Assembly: GCA_033675265.1 (NCBI GenBank)
Contig: JAUJYZ010001404.1
Coordinates: forward strand, 153,501-217,500
Origin: Actinostola sp. cb2023
Lineage: Eukaryota; Cnidaria; Anthozoa; Actiniaria; Actinostolidae
Direction: 5' to 3'
Length of the DNA stretch: 64,000 nucleotides
In this document: positions 10,996 to 24,300 of the stretch, one piece after another
Layout: each line of letters starts with the position of its first letter
Numbering within the stretch: the stretch's first letter is position 1
Notes under the pieces: model-generated
What the model was told of the DNA's origin: nothing
Databases searched by the model: none
The model's input: only the letters and a program-made list of their open reading frames with translations
Program-made: the position numbers and the translations under genes

Positions 10996-13900
10996 GCAAG
11001 GTCTGTATGGGAAATTATAGACTGAGTTTTTTCACACGGCCTTTATGGCCCAAGCACGTAGCAGGTGGGCCATAAAAAGTGGGGGGAAATGAGGATTCAT
11101 AACTTCCTGTACGGACCGAGCAAGCGAGGTTAACAAGATATTTACATGTATTATATAGCTTTTCCTTACGTTTCTGTTTTCAGCAGGCCATACAGGAATT
11201 AGTTATGGCCCACTAATTGACCAATAAGAGCGTGTGTAATATCTGTGCTATATGATAAATGTACATATCTGCTACTCAAAACTCTAGTAACAAGCCTGTA
11301 CACTGCCCTTCTCTTCATACTGTGTTATTGATGTTATACTTACTCATACTAAGTCTTGACTCTCCACCTACAGTATCATCATCATCTTCCTGCTCCTCCT
11401 CTCCAGTTGAAAAGACTTCTCCCTCTGTATTAGTGTCTGCAGCTGTACTGTACACTGATACTGAACTGGCACTGCTACTTGTACTTCTAGAGTGACGTGA
11501 TCCTGCATTAAGTGGGTTGGATAAGATGGAGTCATCCAGTCGACCAAATGCTGATGCAGCAAATACTGAGGACAGTTTCTTTCTGGGCGCATCTTTTGCT
11601 AACGTCCCAGGGTCTGAAACATACATACATGTACCATCATTAATTATAATGCTTAATTGGTGACCTGAGCCATAAATACTGGCCGATCTGATACGATATA
11701 TGACAGGATTAAAGAGTAATAAGACAGTAAGTATTTCCAGGCTTTCTGCCAGGATGCTTATTTAAGCAGCTTGTTTACATTAACACATCTTCAAGCTGTG
11801 TTGATTTAATTCAAACCTTTTTTTTTGTTTTTTTTTTCAATTTTTATTTCAATTGTAGACAATCTAATTACATTGACATATTATATTCTTATTACACAAT
11901 TCAAAGCTTAATGTGTGTTCTAGAATCCACTCTTTCAAATAATTTATGTTATGCTTGCTAATCTCATTATTACCACACAAAACTTGAACCAATGACAATA
12001 TTGTGAATATGTCTTGGGCCATCATGGTTATTTTAGTATAGTGTACATGTATGTCCCCCTAGCTATATGTAGCCACATGTTTCTGTCTGGTCTTGTAGCT
12101 CTGTGATCAGTTACGAGGGTCATGGATTCTAATCCCATTGGGGTCAGAGATTTTTCTCTCTCAGCTTTCTTTCTAGGACTAACGCTCAGAAGAACTTTAT
12201 GGGTATCTTTATAGCACTTTAACTTTCCCTTCTATTTAAGCACTGTTAGAGCAAGACTTACAATGAGTTTGCAGGAAGCGCAGAGTATCTCTGTAACCGT
12301 TTTTGCACATCTCACACAGTACATCCACCTCAGGCGGGAATAATGCTCTTGAACATCGATAAATGTTTTGCAACGTGAACTGTACACTTGTGTTTCTTAA
12401 CTCAAAGTACGCCAGGTTTGGAGAGCCATCGCGAGGGCATATGTCACTTTCACCGCTGAATGGCGAGACTGTAATAGTTTCTCCTTGTGTAAAGTGTTGT
12501 GGCATATTATCTGTGATGCCGCCATCAATGTAATACTGAAAGATAAAGGAATTTTAACCTTTATTAACGTGTCAATTATTTACCTAGTTTACACAAGTGA
12601 GCATGAGGACACCTATCTACCTATAATATACACCCATACCCATAGCCAAAGCCCCACCTAATTTCCCCCTTATTTTACTTAGCTACAGCTACTTGTAAAC
12701 ATTGTCATCATCAACACCTCTTACAATCATTGTCATCATCCATACATGTATGTATCACTTATCACTAATGTTATCACTAAAACCAATGACAGCTAGTGCG
12801 GATCAGTATCCCTTTTGAAGTTGATAGTCTCAACAGGGCATCAAAAGATCACATATCCTGACATTAATGTCACTGAGGATGGTGTGCTTAGCTACCTGGT
12901 CATGTGGTGTTGTGCTTAATCTCACTATGTATTACAGCCTACAACATCACATATCCTGACATTAATATATGCTGAGGATGGTGTGCTTAGCTACCTGGTC
13001 ATGTGGTGTTGTGCTTAATCTCACTATGTATTGCAGCCTACAACATCACATTTTCTTTTCTTCACTTTAGTATCGTTTTTTATATTTATAAATAGCTAAA
13101 GCGCTGTATAAATTATATTTATTATTATTATTATTCTTACCACTCCTCTGAACTTGGCAGGGAGTATACTGGAGTAGAAAGGCACATGAGAGGTAGCAAG
13201 TAGAGCCTGTAGAATAATGACAATCCATCAAATCAATCATGTTTTATACCCAGGTGGGGTACTCAGGGGTATCAGTGACGGGGAGATGCGAAGACCTTTT
13301 TGGGGTTTGAAATTCACGGCTTGGGACTTTTTTGGGGTTATCAATTTTCTGGTGGACTTTTTTGATTTAAACATTTTGGCAAGGACTTTTTGGGGGGTTG
13401 ATAAAAATGATATCCTACCGTTCTCGATTTCATGCGGAGAAAAATTGGGCCGTTGGACTTTTTTGGGGTCTTGTTTTTGTGTAATGGACTTTTTTGGGGT
13501 TAAAAAGTTTGGCCTCATTCACACCTCCCCGTTACTGATACCCCTGAGTACCCCCCCTGGGGTTTTATAATCAGTGAATATAGTTATCAATGAGTGTAAA
13601 TTATTAGTACATTGTACAGCGCTTTTGGGCTTTTAGGAAAATTTGCTATACAAATTTGTATAACTAAATTATTAGTATTACGTATTAATAAGTATTAATA
13701 TAATCCACATGCCAACTGATGGGCAACAGAGTCAGGAGGAGAGCATATGCACCTAACATATTATATATACTTGTAAGGAAAATCTATGAATTTCCAAATA
13801 AAATATAATATAAAAAAAGAGTGAAAAAAAATGTACCTAACATAATATACATTATACAGTATGACATGCTGTTCAATATCTGTCCATGGTCGTTATTTAT

Positions 13901-16113
13901 ATGTAACATGATGACATGTATCAAGTGAAGCCTACATAGGAACCTGATCCGCAGGCAACTGCTACTTGCACATAATTATTATGGCTATTATGGCCACCAA
14001 AAGTCCTTGCTCAAACACATTCTAGAATCATTCTCAGCTTGTGGCCTTTGTTTTTAAGTCAAATGTGAGCCAACTGAGAGGATTTTGGGCTCTGTCGTCG
14101 TGTACCTGAATCTATTGTTTTACAATACAATAGCAGAATGTAGAGTCGTTTGTTTTGAACATTGTTCCATTGTGAACACCGTTCTTTGTTAACCAGTATA
14201 CGACGGCACTACCGGATTTTGTTTAATCTTTGAAGGGACATCAGCAGGGTATATAGTGAAACTGAATCCAGGGCTATTGACCTCCGTCATGAATGCCAAA
14301 ATTGTACAAATACATCAAGCACAGGAAAGGCATTAAAAGGCATTATGGATATAAAACTAAGCTCTGTGTATTATCATATGTAATCCTAACTTGCAACATG
14401 GCAGGTTTAGTATATCACACGCACACATGCAATACAAATGCACTATGTCTGTGTTATATCATGTAGTTAATGATCTGTTAAGTACATTTGGGAAGGTCAA
14501 TTGAGATATCATGTGCACATTCTTGGTTAGCTGTGCTATGAACAAAGATTCAATGTTCAATGCAGAATTAGCATGAAGGTGGTGTAAATACCACCCAGTA
14601 TGCTAGATAGTTGGCAAACTTGTTGAATCTCACACCAGATTGTCAGGTTAAATGTACAAATATGAAAATATAAAACACAGCTTGTTATTGACATACATGA
14701 ATGTCAATCATATTCTCCTTGTACTATATACAAGCAGCTTATGACCTTGGCAAGGCTGAAAGTGTCTCAGATGCAATAGGCGATTGCCTCCTACAACCTT
14801 CTACACTGTACTGGTACTGGTTTAGTTTACTGGTACTGCTGTACTGGTTTAGTTTCAAAATGTGAAATAAACTCAAATGTTTGGTTACTGAACACCTTTT
14901 TCCCACATACTAATTAATATGTAATGTAGACATTCTATTACTGTTTATTTACAATGTTCGAAAGGCTTGTACGTACATGTATGAATTTCTTGCCTGATTT
15001 TATGCCCGGACACACATTCCGCGTATTGTAACTTATACTTGTAAAGAATACTTGTGAAATGGAAACTGTATTAACATGGTTTTAATTAACAGGTATCAAA
15101 TACACCTTGGGGGGAGTCATTGCGATCCCACACGCTTTTTTTCTCTCTTGTAGTTTTGCTAAGAATACAAGAGGAAAACGGTTTAATTTTCAAATAAATA
15201 TATTTTTGTGACCATTTTTTCGGCGTTGAAGTTTGAATCGCAACAGAAATACATTCGAATTCTTCAAACCAGAAGTTATAAATAGGGTTGGGCTCTGGGA
15301 CTCTCTCAGAATTGAATAAATTAAGCGAATTTTCAATTTTATTGCCTTTCCGTTCTAAGGTCAAACAATCTTGCATTAAAAATATTGATTGTGTAAATGT
15401 ATTTTTGATCGAAATTTTCGCGGTGAAATCAATATTTAGTGAAATCTAACCGGTAAAATTTGTGCTGTGTTTTATGTCATGTCTTACTGATATTTCACAA
15501 TACTCTAGCCCCAAAATAGCACATGGAAGCAAAGGGCTTAACTGTCTTACTAAGCAAAGCTTTCTAATAATGACTACTGGACACGGGATATTAACACGCA
15601 ACAGTTGAATAGCTTCGTTGATATTTACAACAATGACTCACGCATATACAAAAACACACTACAACACAGACAAACAGCTTAACTCACCTCTATCAAGTCT
15701 TCTTTAGACAGGAACTCGGATACGATGATATTCTTAAAGTCTGAAACTCTAGTTAGAGAAATATGAAGACGACCGCTCGCGATTTCGTGTGCGTTTTCTG
15801 GCAGGATCTTTTGAAAGGACTTCTTGACGGTACTTGCGATGCGAAAATGAGGATGAAGAGGTCCAAGAGTTAGTGAATTCGCTCGTTTAGCAAGACGAAG
15901 AACAAACTCTGCACTGTCTGTGATATTTAGATCCATTAATATAGCTGTAGCAGCGAAGGCGCCGGCACTCGTGCCGCCAAAATACTTGATTCTCTCAAGA
16001 AAAGCTGGTGCGTTGTCCTTCAAACACGATACAACACCAAGGTGATAGATGCCTAAAAACCCACATCCAGAGAACGTAAGGTTCAGATCGCCCATCTTTC
16101 TCTCTTTTTCCAT
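8330..16113 (-). CDS. PNPLA2: Patatin-like triacylglycerol lipase, PNPLA2/ATGL type
   Basis: Seven exons on the minus strand: 16113-15688, 13206-13141, 12535-12262, 11613-11344, 10753-10615, 9802-9687, 8709-8330. All junctions are GT-AG and keep frame, giving 556 residues (human ATGL is 504). The patatin domain shows the oxyanion motif GCGFLG (16-21), the nucleophile elbow GTSAG with Ser49, and the DGG motif with catalytic Asp168. Family-typical [13 protein letters not shown] and LFPPE...MCKNGYRD follow in exon 3. By family knowledge it hydrolyses triacylglycerol at lipid droplets. Exon 4 is Ser-rich and acidic; exons 5-6 carry a hydrophobic helical stretch (about 370-425) resembling the ATGL C-terminal half; the last exon is Ser/Glu-rich without a known domain. 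The paralogue (PNPLA1-5) cannot be settled; invertebrates usually have one. Introns carry a CATC tract, MITEs and an IR element. The neighbour on the right is divergent. Confidence 0.93.
8765..9045. mobile_element. MITE copies (gtatgagtgggaa family) in lipase intron 6
   Basis: Begins tagagtcattttcatatgat and contains the aggtttcccactcatacg end at 8908-8928, then a second partial unit to 9045. The interior (gatgcatctgcacg, attggttcagaaaggaagcc) is the reverse complement of the 90-bp unit amplified at 35350-36795. Confidence 0.75.
9349..9675. mobile_element. MITE copies (gtatgagtgggaa family), two in tandem
   Basis: Two head-to-tail partial copies, each starting near agtgggaagtagatatggta and ending ttttccactcatacaaaaag. 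They lie in lipase intron 6 between exons 9802-9687 and 8709-8330. Confidence 0.7.
9893..10565. repeat. (ATCC)n microsatellite in lipase intron 5
   Basis: About 670 bases of catccatccatc with interspersed ttcat units and a pure run near 10460-10560. It fills most of the 812-bp intron between exons 10753-10615 and 9802-9687. The Ile-His-Pro-Ser frame is an artefact. Confidence 0.95.
10885..11255. mobile_element. Dispersed repeat with an A-tailed insert
   Basis: Inverted-orientation relative of 23920-24195: shared phrases cctcttattaaccgagcgcg, agttatggcccactaattga and aagagcgtgtgtaat. This copy is interrupted after gagcgcgagg by about 50 bases containing aaaataaacatcattg and a run of about 35 A. 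Lies in lipase intron 4. Confidence 0.7.
12836..13050. repeat. Tandem duplication, about 115 bp x 2
   Basis: The phrase catcacatatcctgacatta, continuing through ggatggtgtgcttagctacc, occurs twice in a row. In lipase intron 2, between exons 13206-13141 and 12535-12262. Confidence 0.85.
13244..13567. mobile_element. Inverted-repeat element in lipase intron 1
   Basis: Ends acccaggtggggtactcagg and its mirror cctgagtaccccccctgggg, extended by ggggtatcagtgacggggag / ctccccgttactgataccc. The interior repeats ggacttttttgggg several times. Both long open frames across it are artefacts. Confidence 0.75.
13600..15660. other. Lipase intron 1, remaining part
   Basis: No second gene, RNA or clear element supported. 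A gcgctttt...gctatacaaatttgtata phrase at 13618 resembles the ends of invertebrate SINE/LINE copies, but too little is left to classify. Confidence 0.4.
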
Positions 16114-16420
16114 TCAACTTGGGGTAAAATCTACCAAAATCGGACTGAAAATGGCAATTTTTTAGCCCAATTTTACAACCTGCTTTGATGTTGTTGATGT
16201 CGTTTTGATAACATTTCATTGGTTTACGTAGTTCATTCCTACTACACACCCCCTCCCCCACCCATTGAGACCAATTACGCGTTCTGATTGGTTCATTTTG
16301 ACAGAAAGCCATTCAAGCGTCTACTAAATGGAATGTGATTGGTTAAGTGTTTTGACAACTATGAATAAAACAGGTTAATCAGGTTTGAGAGAATTTCAGT
16401 TACGCCACAAATTAACACGT

Positions 16421-17905
16421 GGTGTGACCTAGCCTGCGTAGCGGCGTACGGGAAAAGGGAAGGAGGGAGGGGAAGGGGGGAAGGGGAGGAGAGGAGAGGG
16501 GATTGGGGAGAGGGGATTGGGGAGAGAGCGGAAGGGAACGCCTGCAATGATAACCCCACATTCCTCGTATTTTACGTTCAAATTTTGAACGTAAAATACT
16601 CATTGGTTAATCAGCTGTCAATCAAATGCCTCTATTGTTTTAAATGAAAATTGATCTCCATCGTTTGAAGCGACGGTCTAAACACTGGCGTTCGATAATG
16701 ATTTTGATCAGATAGATTCTGAGATGGCCGTATCGTTATAAAACAGAACAAAACTCAGTGTTATAAACTCCTTGTTATAAGGAAAAGGTCGCAAAGCCTA
16801 AGTTTTAGAGTATTCGCTGAAGTGAAAGGAGAAGCGGTTTTTCTAGTACAACACGAAGCCGATTGAGGTCAAGTTCTTGGGAATCAGTCTTGTACTACAC
16901 GAGTCGCCGCCAAAATTGATCTTCGCTAGTGCTGAAGAAGTAGACTGATTCCATTTAAGCGGCTGCATGTTTTCGCTCTTTTACCCTGGAGGTCGCTGAG
17001 AATCGACAAAGAGCGAACAGACCGACTTATGGAATCAGTCTACTGAAGAAGTAACAGACAAGTGGTTTCAGCAAGTCAGGCTAAAATACCACAACTGTGC
17101 TTTGAACAAGAAGCTCGAGTACCCTGGTTCCAGAGGCTTTGTTAAGCTCTATAATACGATGTCGAACAAGTTAGGGTAAAGCTCGAGCTAATCGTAATGT
17201 ATAGCTTATTAAATTAACTCGTAATGTTGACAGTTGATTCTCTAGATATCTGGCCTTCTCTTCTCTTCTCGATTTATATACTGGAATATAGTCTCTAATA
17301 AAAACTTCCACGGTAATTTAACTTTCTGGGAATCTAAGGGTTAAAAGGAAGGATTCAGTTGAATGTGGGTTTCTACGGACGGACCGAAGTTCAAAGGTTT
17401 TTTGAAGACGGCGATTCGATCAGGAGTTCGTTCAGAAACGTCCGCAATCGTATAAATATGTTGACAGTTGAGTTGTATGATTCTGTAGATAACTGTCTCT
17501 AATAAAAACTTCCTTTCATTTAAGTGCTATGTTTATTCAGTTTGTGTAGCCTTTTATAAATACCATAGATCGTAAAAAGACTTTTAAGCGATCCATGCCT
17601 TTCCCTCGTTCGTTTGTCAAATTACATGTACATGTACATTTCACACTTCACAGTGTAAAAAAAGACGATTTTGATTGGTTTATTTATTTCGCAATCTTGA
17701 ATATTAATTAGGGGGTGTATTGAGGAATGTGAGGTTATCATTGCAGGCGTTCCCTTCCGCTCTCTCCCCAATCCCCTCTCCCCAATCCCCCCTCCTCTCC
17801 TCCCCCTCCTCTCCTCCCCCTCCTCTCCTCCTCCTCCTCCCCCTTCCCCCCTTCCCCTCCCTCCTTCCCTTTTCCCGTACGCCGCTACGCAGGCTAGGTG
17901 TGACC
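16421..17905. mobile_element. 1467-bp foldback element with 9-bp target duplication
   Basis: Element 16430-17896 is bounded by the direct repeat ggtgtgacc (16421-16429 and 17897-17905). Ends are perfect inverted repeats: tagcctgcgtagcggcgtac on the left, its complement on the right. Behind them lie GA/TC-rich tracts of about 80-130 bp and the mirrored phrase gcctgcaatgataacc. No transposase frame. A 9-bp duplication with long terminal repeats is what Mutator-like elements make; the class is inferred. It occupies the intergenic space between the divergent lipase and methyltransferase genes. Confidence 0.85.
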
Positions 17906-17984
17906 TTGAATGCCATTTATTTACATGTGATGATTAGAATCACCAAGCAATACACGAAACTAAAGTTTTGATGACGTGGAATGA

Positions 17985-18205
17985 ATGAATGAGATAAAAA
18001 TACGACATACGAATAGAAAATACGAAAAACGAATAGAAAATACGAAAAACGAATAAAAAAATACCAAAATACGAATAACGAGAAATAATGAGATAAGAAT
18101 ATGAAAAACGAATAGAAAAAACGAATAAATTCATGAATGGATGAGATAAAAAGGCGAAAAACGAATAGAAAATACGAAAAACGAATGAATGAATGAATGA
18201 AATAA
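17985..18205. repeat. A-rich tandem repeat upstream of the methyltransferase
   Basis: About ten diverged units of the type gaatagaaaatacgaaaaac, ending about 150 bases before the start codon at 18356. It may lie in the promoter or 5' UTR. Confidence 0.75.
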
Positions 18206-18355
18206 ACAGTTTAGCGCATGCGCGTCACGGCTTAGCGATTCACTGGTGTTCAGTCCCCAGATAACACAACGAGGAACGCCTTACACAAACTAGTCTATAG
18301 GGACCTAAAAAAAACTAATAACGGCAAGTTGACGTTCAAATGATTTGCTGTATTG

Positions 18356-21300
18356 ATGGAATCCAAGTTTCTTGTTTTGGATGGAGGACTTGGAACAGAG
18401 CTTAGCAAACTTGGATTTGATATTGATGTATGTATGCAGTGCAAGTAATGTCACGTATAAGCTCTATATATACCCTGGGTTATTTTTACACTTGTCTAGC
18501 GAATTAGCGGCCATTTTGATGAAAATCTGTCTTTTGTTTTATGTCATGTCTTACGGATATTTCACAATACTGTCTACAAAAGAGCCCCAAAATAGCATAC
18601 GGAAGGAAAGGGAAAGGAAAGGGCTTATAACTGTCTAGTAAAGCATAAAGCTATAAATGATCGAGTTGTCTGGACACGAATACGCTAACAGTTGAATAGC
18701 TTCGTTGATTACAAGATATTTACGACAATAACTCACGCAAAATGATGTATGTATACACCTATTTCAAAAAAGGTTGTCGAGGACATCAGTTCATATGCAA
18801 TAGGTTATAGGTCATTCCAAGACCTGCATTGTGCTATTTTTAGCTTGAATAGCTAAAAATAGCACTTCCTGTATGAAAAGCTGTATGATATCGTAACTAT
18901 AGGTCTTTCTGCACGTACTGCAAACCTATTGTTCTGTGTTAGCTTCGTTCTATTGAATAACTTGGAGTCTTTTGTTGTTTCTATTGAATTGCGTACAATG
19001 TGACCGGTACCTGCACAAGGAACCATAACTATTTGATTTCAAAGAGGACAAGACAAATTTGGAATCGAATTTTCTCTGGCATCCACGATATTCAAACTGA
19101 TACCATAATGCAGTTCGGTCTTGGAATGACTGAAGTCTTCGACAACCTTTTTTGAAATAGGTGTATAAGGAATATAGGGAATCTCAACACTGCAAACAGT
19201 GCAATGTATCAATGTCAAGGTGGTCAGGCACATGTGGGGCGTTTCATCACTCTTTGTGTCACCACTCAGGGGAAATTGATCTTAAGTTCTGCCCCTCCCC
19301 GTGCTCAGTTAATCATGTATAATTCATATGTCTTCAGCAGCCACAGTATTTTTTGATTGATTACAGAGAATTATTAATTATACAGTAGTTCAGTAGTTGC
19401 CCAATTTTGACCAATTTTCCCCCCACTAGGGTGGAGTATTTGAACAAAAATTATCAAAGTCAAATGTCCCACTCCCCCCCGCAAACCCCCCCCCCCACCC
19501 CCACCAACACTCCCCCCACTCCCTCCCCCCTCAAATCTATATGAGAGAGAAAAAATACTAAGATAAAAGTCTGATATGATCGAATGAAACTATGACATAA
19601 CAATATTTAGCAAAACTCTTCAAAATAGACTCATAGGGCAACTAGTTTATCAATACCTTGTGTATCTGTCATGTGTTATTGTTGTATTTCTTGAATAGGA
19701 TGACCCCCTATGGAGTGCAAGAGTTTTAGCTGATAATCCTGATGCAGTAAAACAAGTCCATAAAAGGTCAGATGCACCATATTTAGCTTAGATTGATTGT
19801 AATTTATGGCAACTACTTGAACTTGATGGATTATAACTTTACTGTCAAGGTGAGAGATTTTGTCTCTGTTGTTTCTATGGACTACAGGGCCATACATCAT
19901 GTACATAACCCAAAATTCAAGGGGGGGGGCAGTACGTATTTAACAGCAAAAATAAATAAAAACAGTATACATTGTAGTTCTCAGTACTTTGTGGTATCTT
20001 TTTCACCTTGCTAGGGGGGAGGGTTTCACCTTGCTAGGGGGGGGGGGGTTTCACCTTGCTAGGGGGGAGGGTTTCACCTTGCTAGGGGGGGGGGTTTCAC
20101 CTTGCTAGGGGGGAGGGTTTCACCTTGCTAGGGGGGGGGGGGGTTTCACCTTGTTAGGGGGGGTTCACCTTGCTAGGTGGGGGGGGGGGGGCACTGCTGC
20201 CTCTGTGCTGTGTACGGCCCTGCTAAATTACTCACTTTCAACAAGGATGGAAATCCCTCCTATACATCCAGTGGAGAACCTCACTGATTCATGTTTTCTA
20301 TTCTGATTGATGTAAGTGACTCTTTCTGAGTCTTTGCCTTTGATAAATATTTTCGGTAACCCCCCTAATTGTTACTGGAGAAAGTGGCTACCCCACTCCA
20401 AATCCCAATAGCCTCCCCCCTACCAGATAAATTATGAACCCTCATTATTATTTATTTTATTATTCTTATTCTTTATTCTTTATAGTTTTCTCGAAAGTGG
20501 TGCTGATGTCATCATAACAGCATCTTATCAGGTTGGGTTTTTTTTCTTTCCCAGTTTTCTCTTTCTTGTTTCCCATATTTTCATTTATTTATTGTGTACT
20601 ATAATATAGTTCTAATATATTTCTTTCTTGGTGTCAACAGGCCAGTATAGATGGGTTTTGTAGTAATCTTGGAATGACACCACAGGAAGCCCAAAAGCTG
20701 ATCCAAAAAAGTGTTCGTCTTGCAAGAGAAACATGTGATGAATTCTGGGAAGCAGAAAACAGAGACCAAACTAAAGTAATGTTTGACAGTGAACTGACTC
20801 AACCATAGACAATATGCCATGCACTATTTGACTACAGTAGAATCCTGCTAACTCTGTTAACTCAAACACCCCTCTAACTCAAACTAATTTTATTTTCCCT
20901 TCATTATTATCACTTATGAGAGCCTATTCTCGTATGCGACCAGCCTCTATTGTTTCAGCGTGTTATTGCTTACATTGTATGAGAGCCCATTCTTGTATGC
21001 GGCCAGCCTCTATTGTTTCAGAGTGTTATTGCTTACATTGTATGAGAGCCCATTCTCGTATGCGACCAGCCTCTATTGTTTCAGTGTGTTATTGCTTACA
21101 TTGTATGAGAGCCCATTCTTGTATGCGACCAGCCTCTATTGTTTCAGCGTGTTATTGCTTACATTGTATGAGAGCCCATTCTCGTATGTGACCAGCCTCT
21201 ATTGTTTCAGAGTGTTATTGCTTACATTGTATGAGAGCCCGTTCTTGTATGCGACCAGCCTCTATTGTTTCAGCGTGTTATTGCTTACATTGTATGAGAG

Positions 21301-24300
21301 CCCATTCTTGTATGCGACCAGCCTCTATTGTTTCAGAGTGTTATTGCTTACATTGTATGAGAGCCCATTCTTGTATGCGACCAGCCTCTATTGTTTCAGA
21401 GTGTTATTGCTTACATTGTATGAGAGCCCATTCTCGTATGCGACCAGCCTCTATTGTTTCAGAGTGTTATTGCTTACATTGTATGAGAGCCCTAGCCTGC
21501 GTAGCCCGGCGCGAGGGAGAAAAAGGACAAAAAAGGAGGGGAAGAGGGGGGAGGGGAGGGCAATAAAAAAAGGGACTGGGGAGGAGGGGAAAGGAGGAGG
21601 AGGGGGATTGGGGAGGAGAGGAGGGAGGGAGCGCCTGCAATGGTCCTATTGTTTACGCGTTATTTTCCGTCCTCTGAGTGTACGGAAAATTCCTATTGGT
21701 TGAGAAGGTGAAGGTGTCGAGTGACAACGAGCAATATTTAGCAGACGTTGTAAATTTAGCTCTGGCCGCTATTTGTAACAACAGCAACATAACCATAGCC
21801 TGCGTACACAAAGGATTTATTATCGTTCAGTCGTTACGTCTAACGGCTTCCTCTCTCTCCGGCTTGTGAAACACATTCACAATCATTGATACTGGTTTAT
21901 AGATGATATACTTTCTGGAAAGTATTCGATTGTATGGCTCTGCCGAATGTGCCACGGACAAACAGTGGCCGGTAGGTAATTCACGAGGCTACGGTTTATA
22001 AAGCACATATACGAGACTGTTCAGGGACTTCATGATCAAAGACAGTCATCCCGATATCACTAAGGCCTTCGGCTAGTACAAGTTACCTCTGTATGGAAGG
22101 TTTAAATATATTTATGTAATATGCTTCATTTTATTTTGAAGACGCTAGCTTCTCATATCTACTCTTAAATTCTAGCGGTCAAATATTAAAATCTATGTCT
22201 AGATTCCTATAAATGTGCCCGTACTCGATTCAGTATTCGATTTCAACTGATAAAGCCATTTGAATTATTTGACAGCAAACGGAAGTTTGCCAGATTGGAT
22301 AATTTTTGACAAGCACCATTGACATTTGACGAGAGGCGGATAACGCGTAAACAATAGGACCATTGCAGGCGCTCCCTCCCTCCTCTCCTCCCCAATCCCC
22401 TTCCTCCTTTCCCCTCCTCTCCAGTCCCTTTTTCTCCCTCCCCTCACCCCTCTTCCCCTCCTTTTTTGTCCTTTCCAGCTCTATTTTTCGAATTCCCGAG
22501 GTGGTTGCTTACGAGAGCTTTGACTGTATATTTAAATTTCTATATCTATTTAATATTTACAAGTAAGTGTCCCCGATTAGTATATCACTCTTGATATGCT
22601 AGAAGTAGTTAACGCATTAATAAAGCTTACATTATATATATATATACTGTACATGACTTTGTATGTATTGTGTGTTATCAGGTGAGTAAGAGATTAAGGC
22701 CAATTGTTGCTGGTTCTGTTGGACCGTTTGGTGCATGTCTGTATGATGGCTCTGAATATACTGGACGATATATTGATCACATGTCAGTAGAGGTACGTAG
22801 AAATTACCTTCCCTCCATTTTGCTCAGTTCCTTTTCGTTATCTCGTTTTAACACATATGTTCATGAAAGATGTAATCAATATGAGACTAAGTTGCATCTA
22901 CTTTTATCATTGACCAGGAATTAAAGACCTGGCACAGACCACGCATGGCAGCACTTGTAGATGCTGGTGTAGATTTACTGGCCTTGGAAACAATACCAGC
23001 ACAGGTACATTTAAACTACAGCCGACTCTCTTGTATGGTGGCAGCAAGGACCAGGTCTGCCATACAAGCATGAGTGTATAGTTAAACTACAGCCGACTCT
23101 CTTGTATCTACGACACAAAATAATAATAATTATTATTATGGTGGCAGCAAGGACAGGGTTTGCCATTCAAGCATGAGTGTTTGAAATTAGAGAAGATTTT
23201 GTATGACTGTAAAACAACATATGACATGTCCATGGCATGTCAATTAAGCCAGACTATGTCCATGCTGTGACAGGGATAGTTTAGGAGATTAATCTGTGTT
23301 GTGACCACTACAGTAGCTAGTGCCGTCCTGGAGGGGACTCCCATGTGAAATGGTCGGGGATGATCGTCGGAAACTTTGAATTAGACCCCTAAAGGGGACC
23401 AATCTGGGTGTCGCTTAAGCTTTATTTGACCCCAAAAATATTACAGATTTCCTGCCTGATCGATCTAGACCACCAACACAATGTACATGTACATGTAGGT
23501 CATTTTTATATCTTTCTTTTCTATCTAACAGTGATCACTTACGTCGTTCTTTTAATTCCAGAAAGAAGCAGAAGCACTGGCAAGTCTTCTACAGGAATTC
23601 CCGTCCACCAAAGCTTGGTTGACCTTCTGTTGTAAAGTACGTACTGTAGCAGTTAAAACTTAGAGTCGTTTTCGTATGAGTGGGAAGTACAAAATGTAGT
23701 TACGGTACGGTTCGTGCCGTGCGGTGACCATATCGCACCATCATTATCCCATATCCAAGCATTCTGATTGGTTGAGCGATGATTTTGCACGCTGTGATTG
23801 GTTGAATACAGTGTCTTCGATTACGTAATGTAACCATAACCCCATGCCATAGGTTTCCCACTCATATGAAAACAACTCTATGACTAGTTTTCACTAGCGA
23901 TGTAAGCATAAGCACTTTTATTATATAGCACAGATACTACACACACTCTTATTGGTCAATTAGTGGGCCATAACTTCCCATACGGCCCACTGAAAACAGA
24001 AAAATAAGGAAAAGCTACATGTATATAATAAACATCTTATTAACCTTGCTTACTCGGTCCGTACGGGAATTTATGGTCCTCGTTTTTTTACACTTGTTAT
24101 GGCCTGCGCGCTACGTAATTGGGCCATAAGACCATGTGAAAACTCGGTCCATAACTTCCCATATGGGCCTCGCGCTCGGTTAATAAGAGGTATATATCAT
24201 GAGAGAATGAGCCCAGCAGAAGCACAACGATGAGACATCGATGAACCTTGTGTTTATGTTTCTGTCAGGCCCATTTTTTCACAGTGAAATAATGCCTCTT

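Noticed and set aside
13217..13570. 117-codon Phe/Gly-rich frame.
   Set aside because: It spans an inverted-repeat element in lipase intron 1 from end to end.
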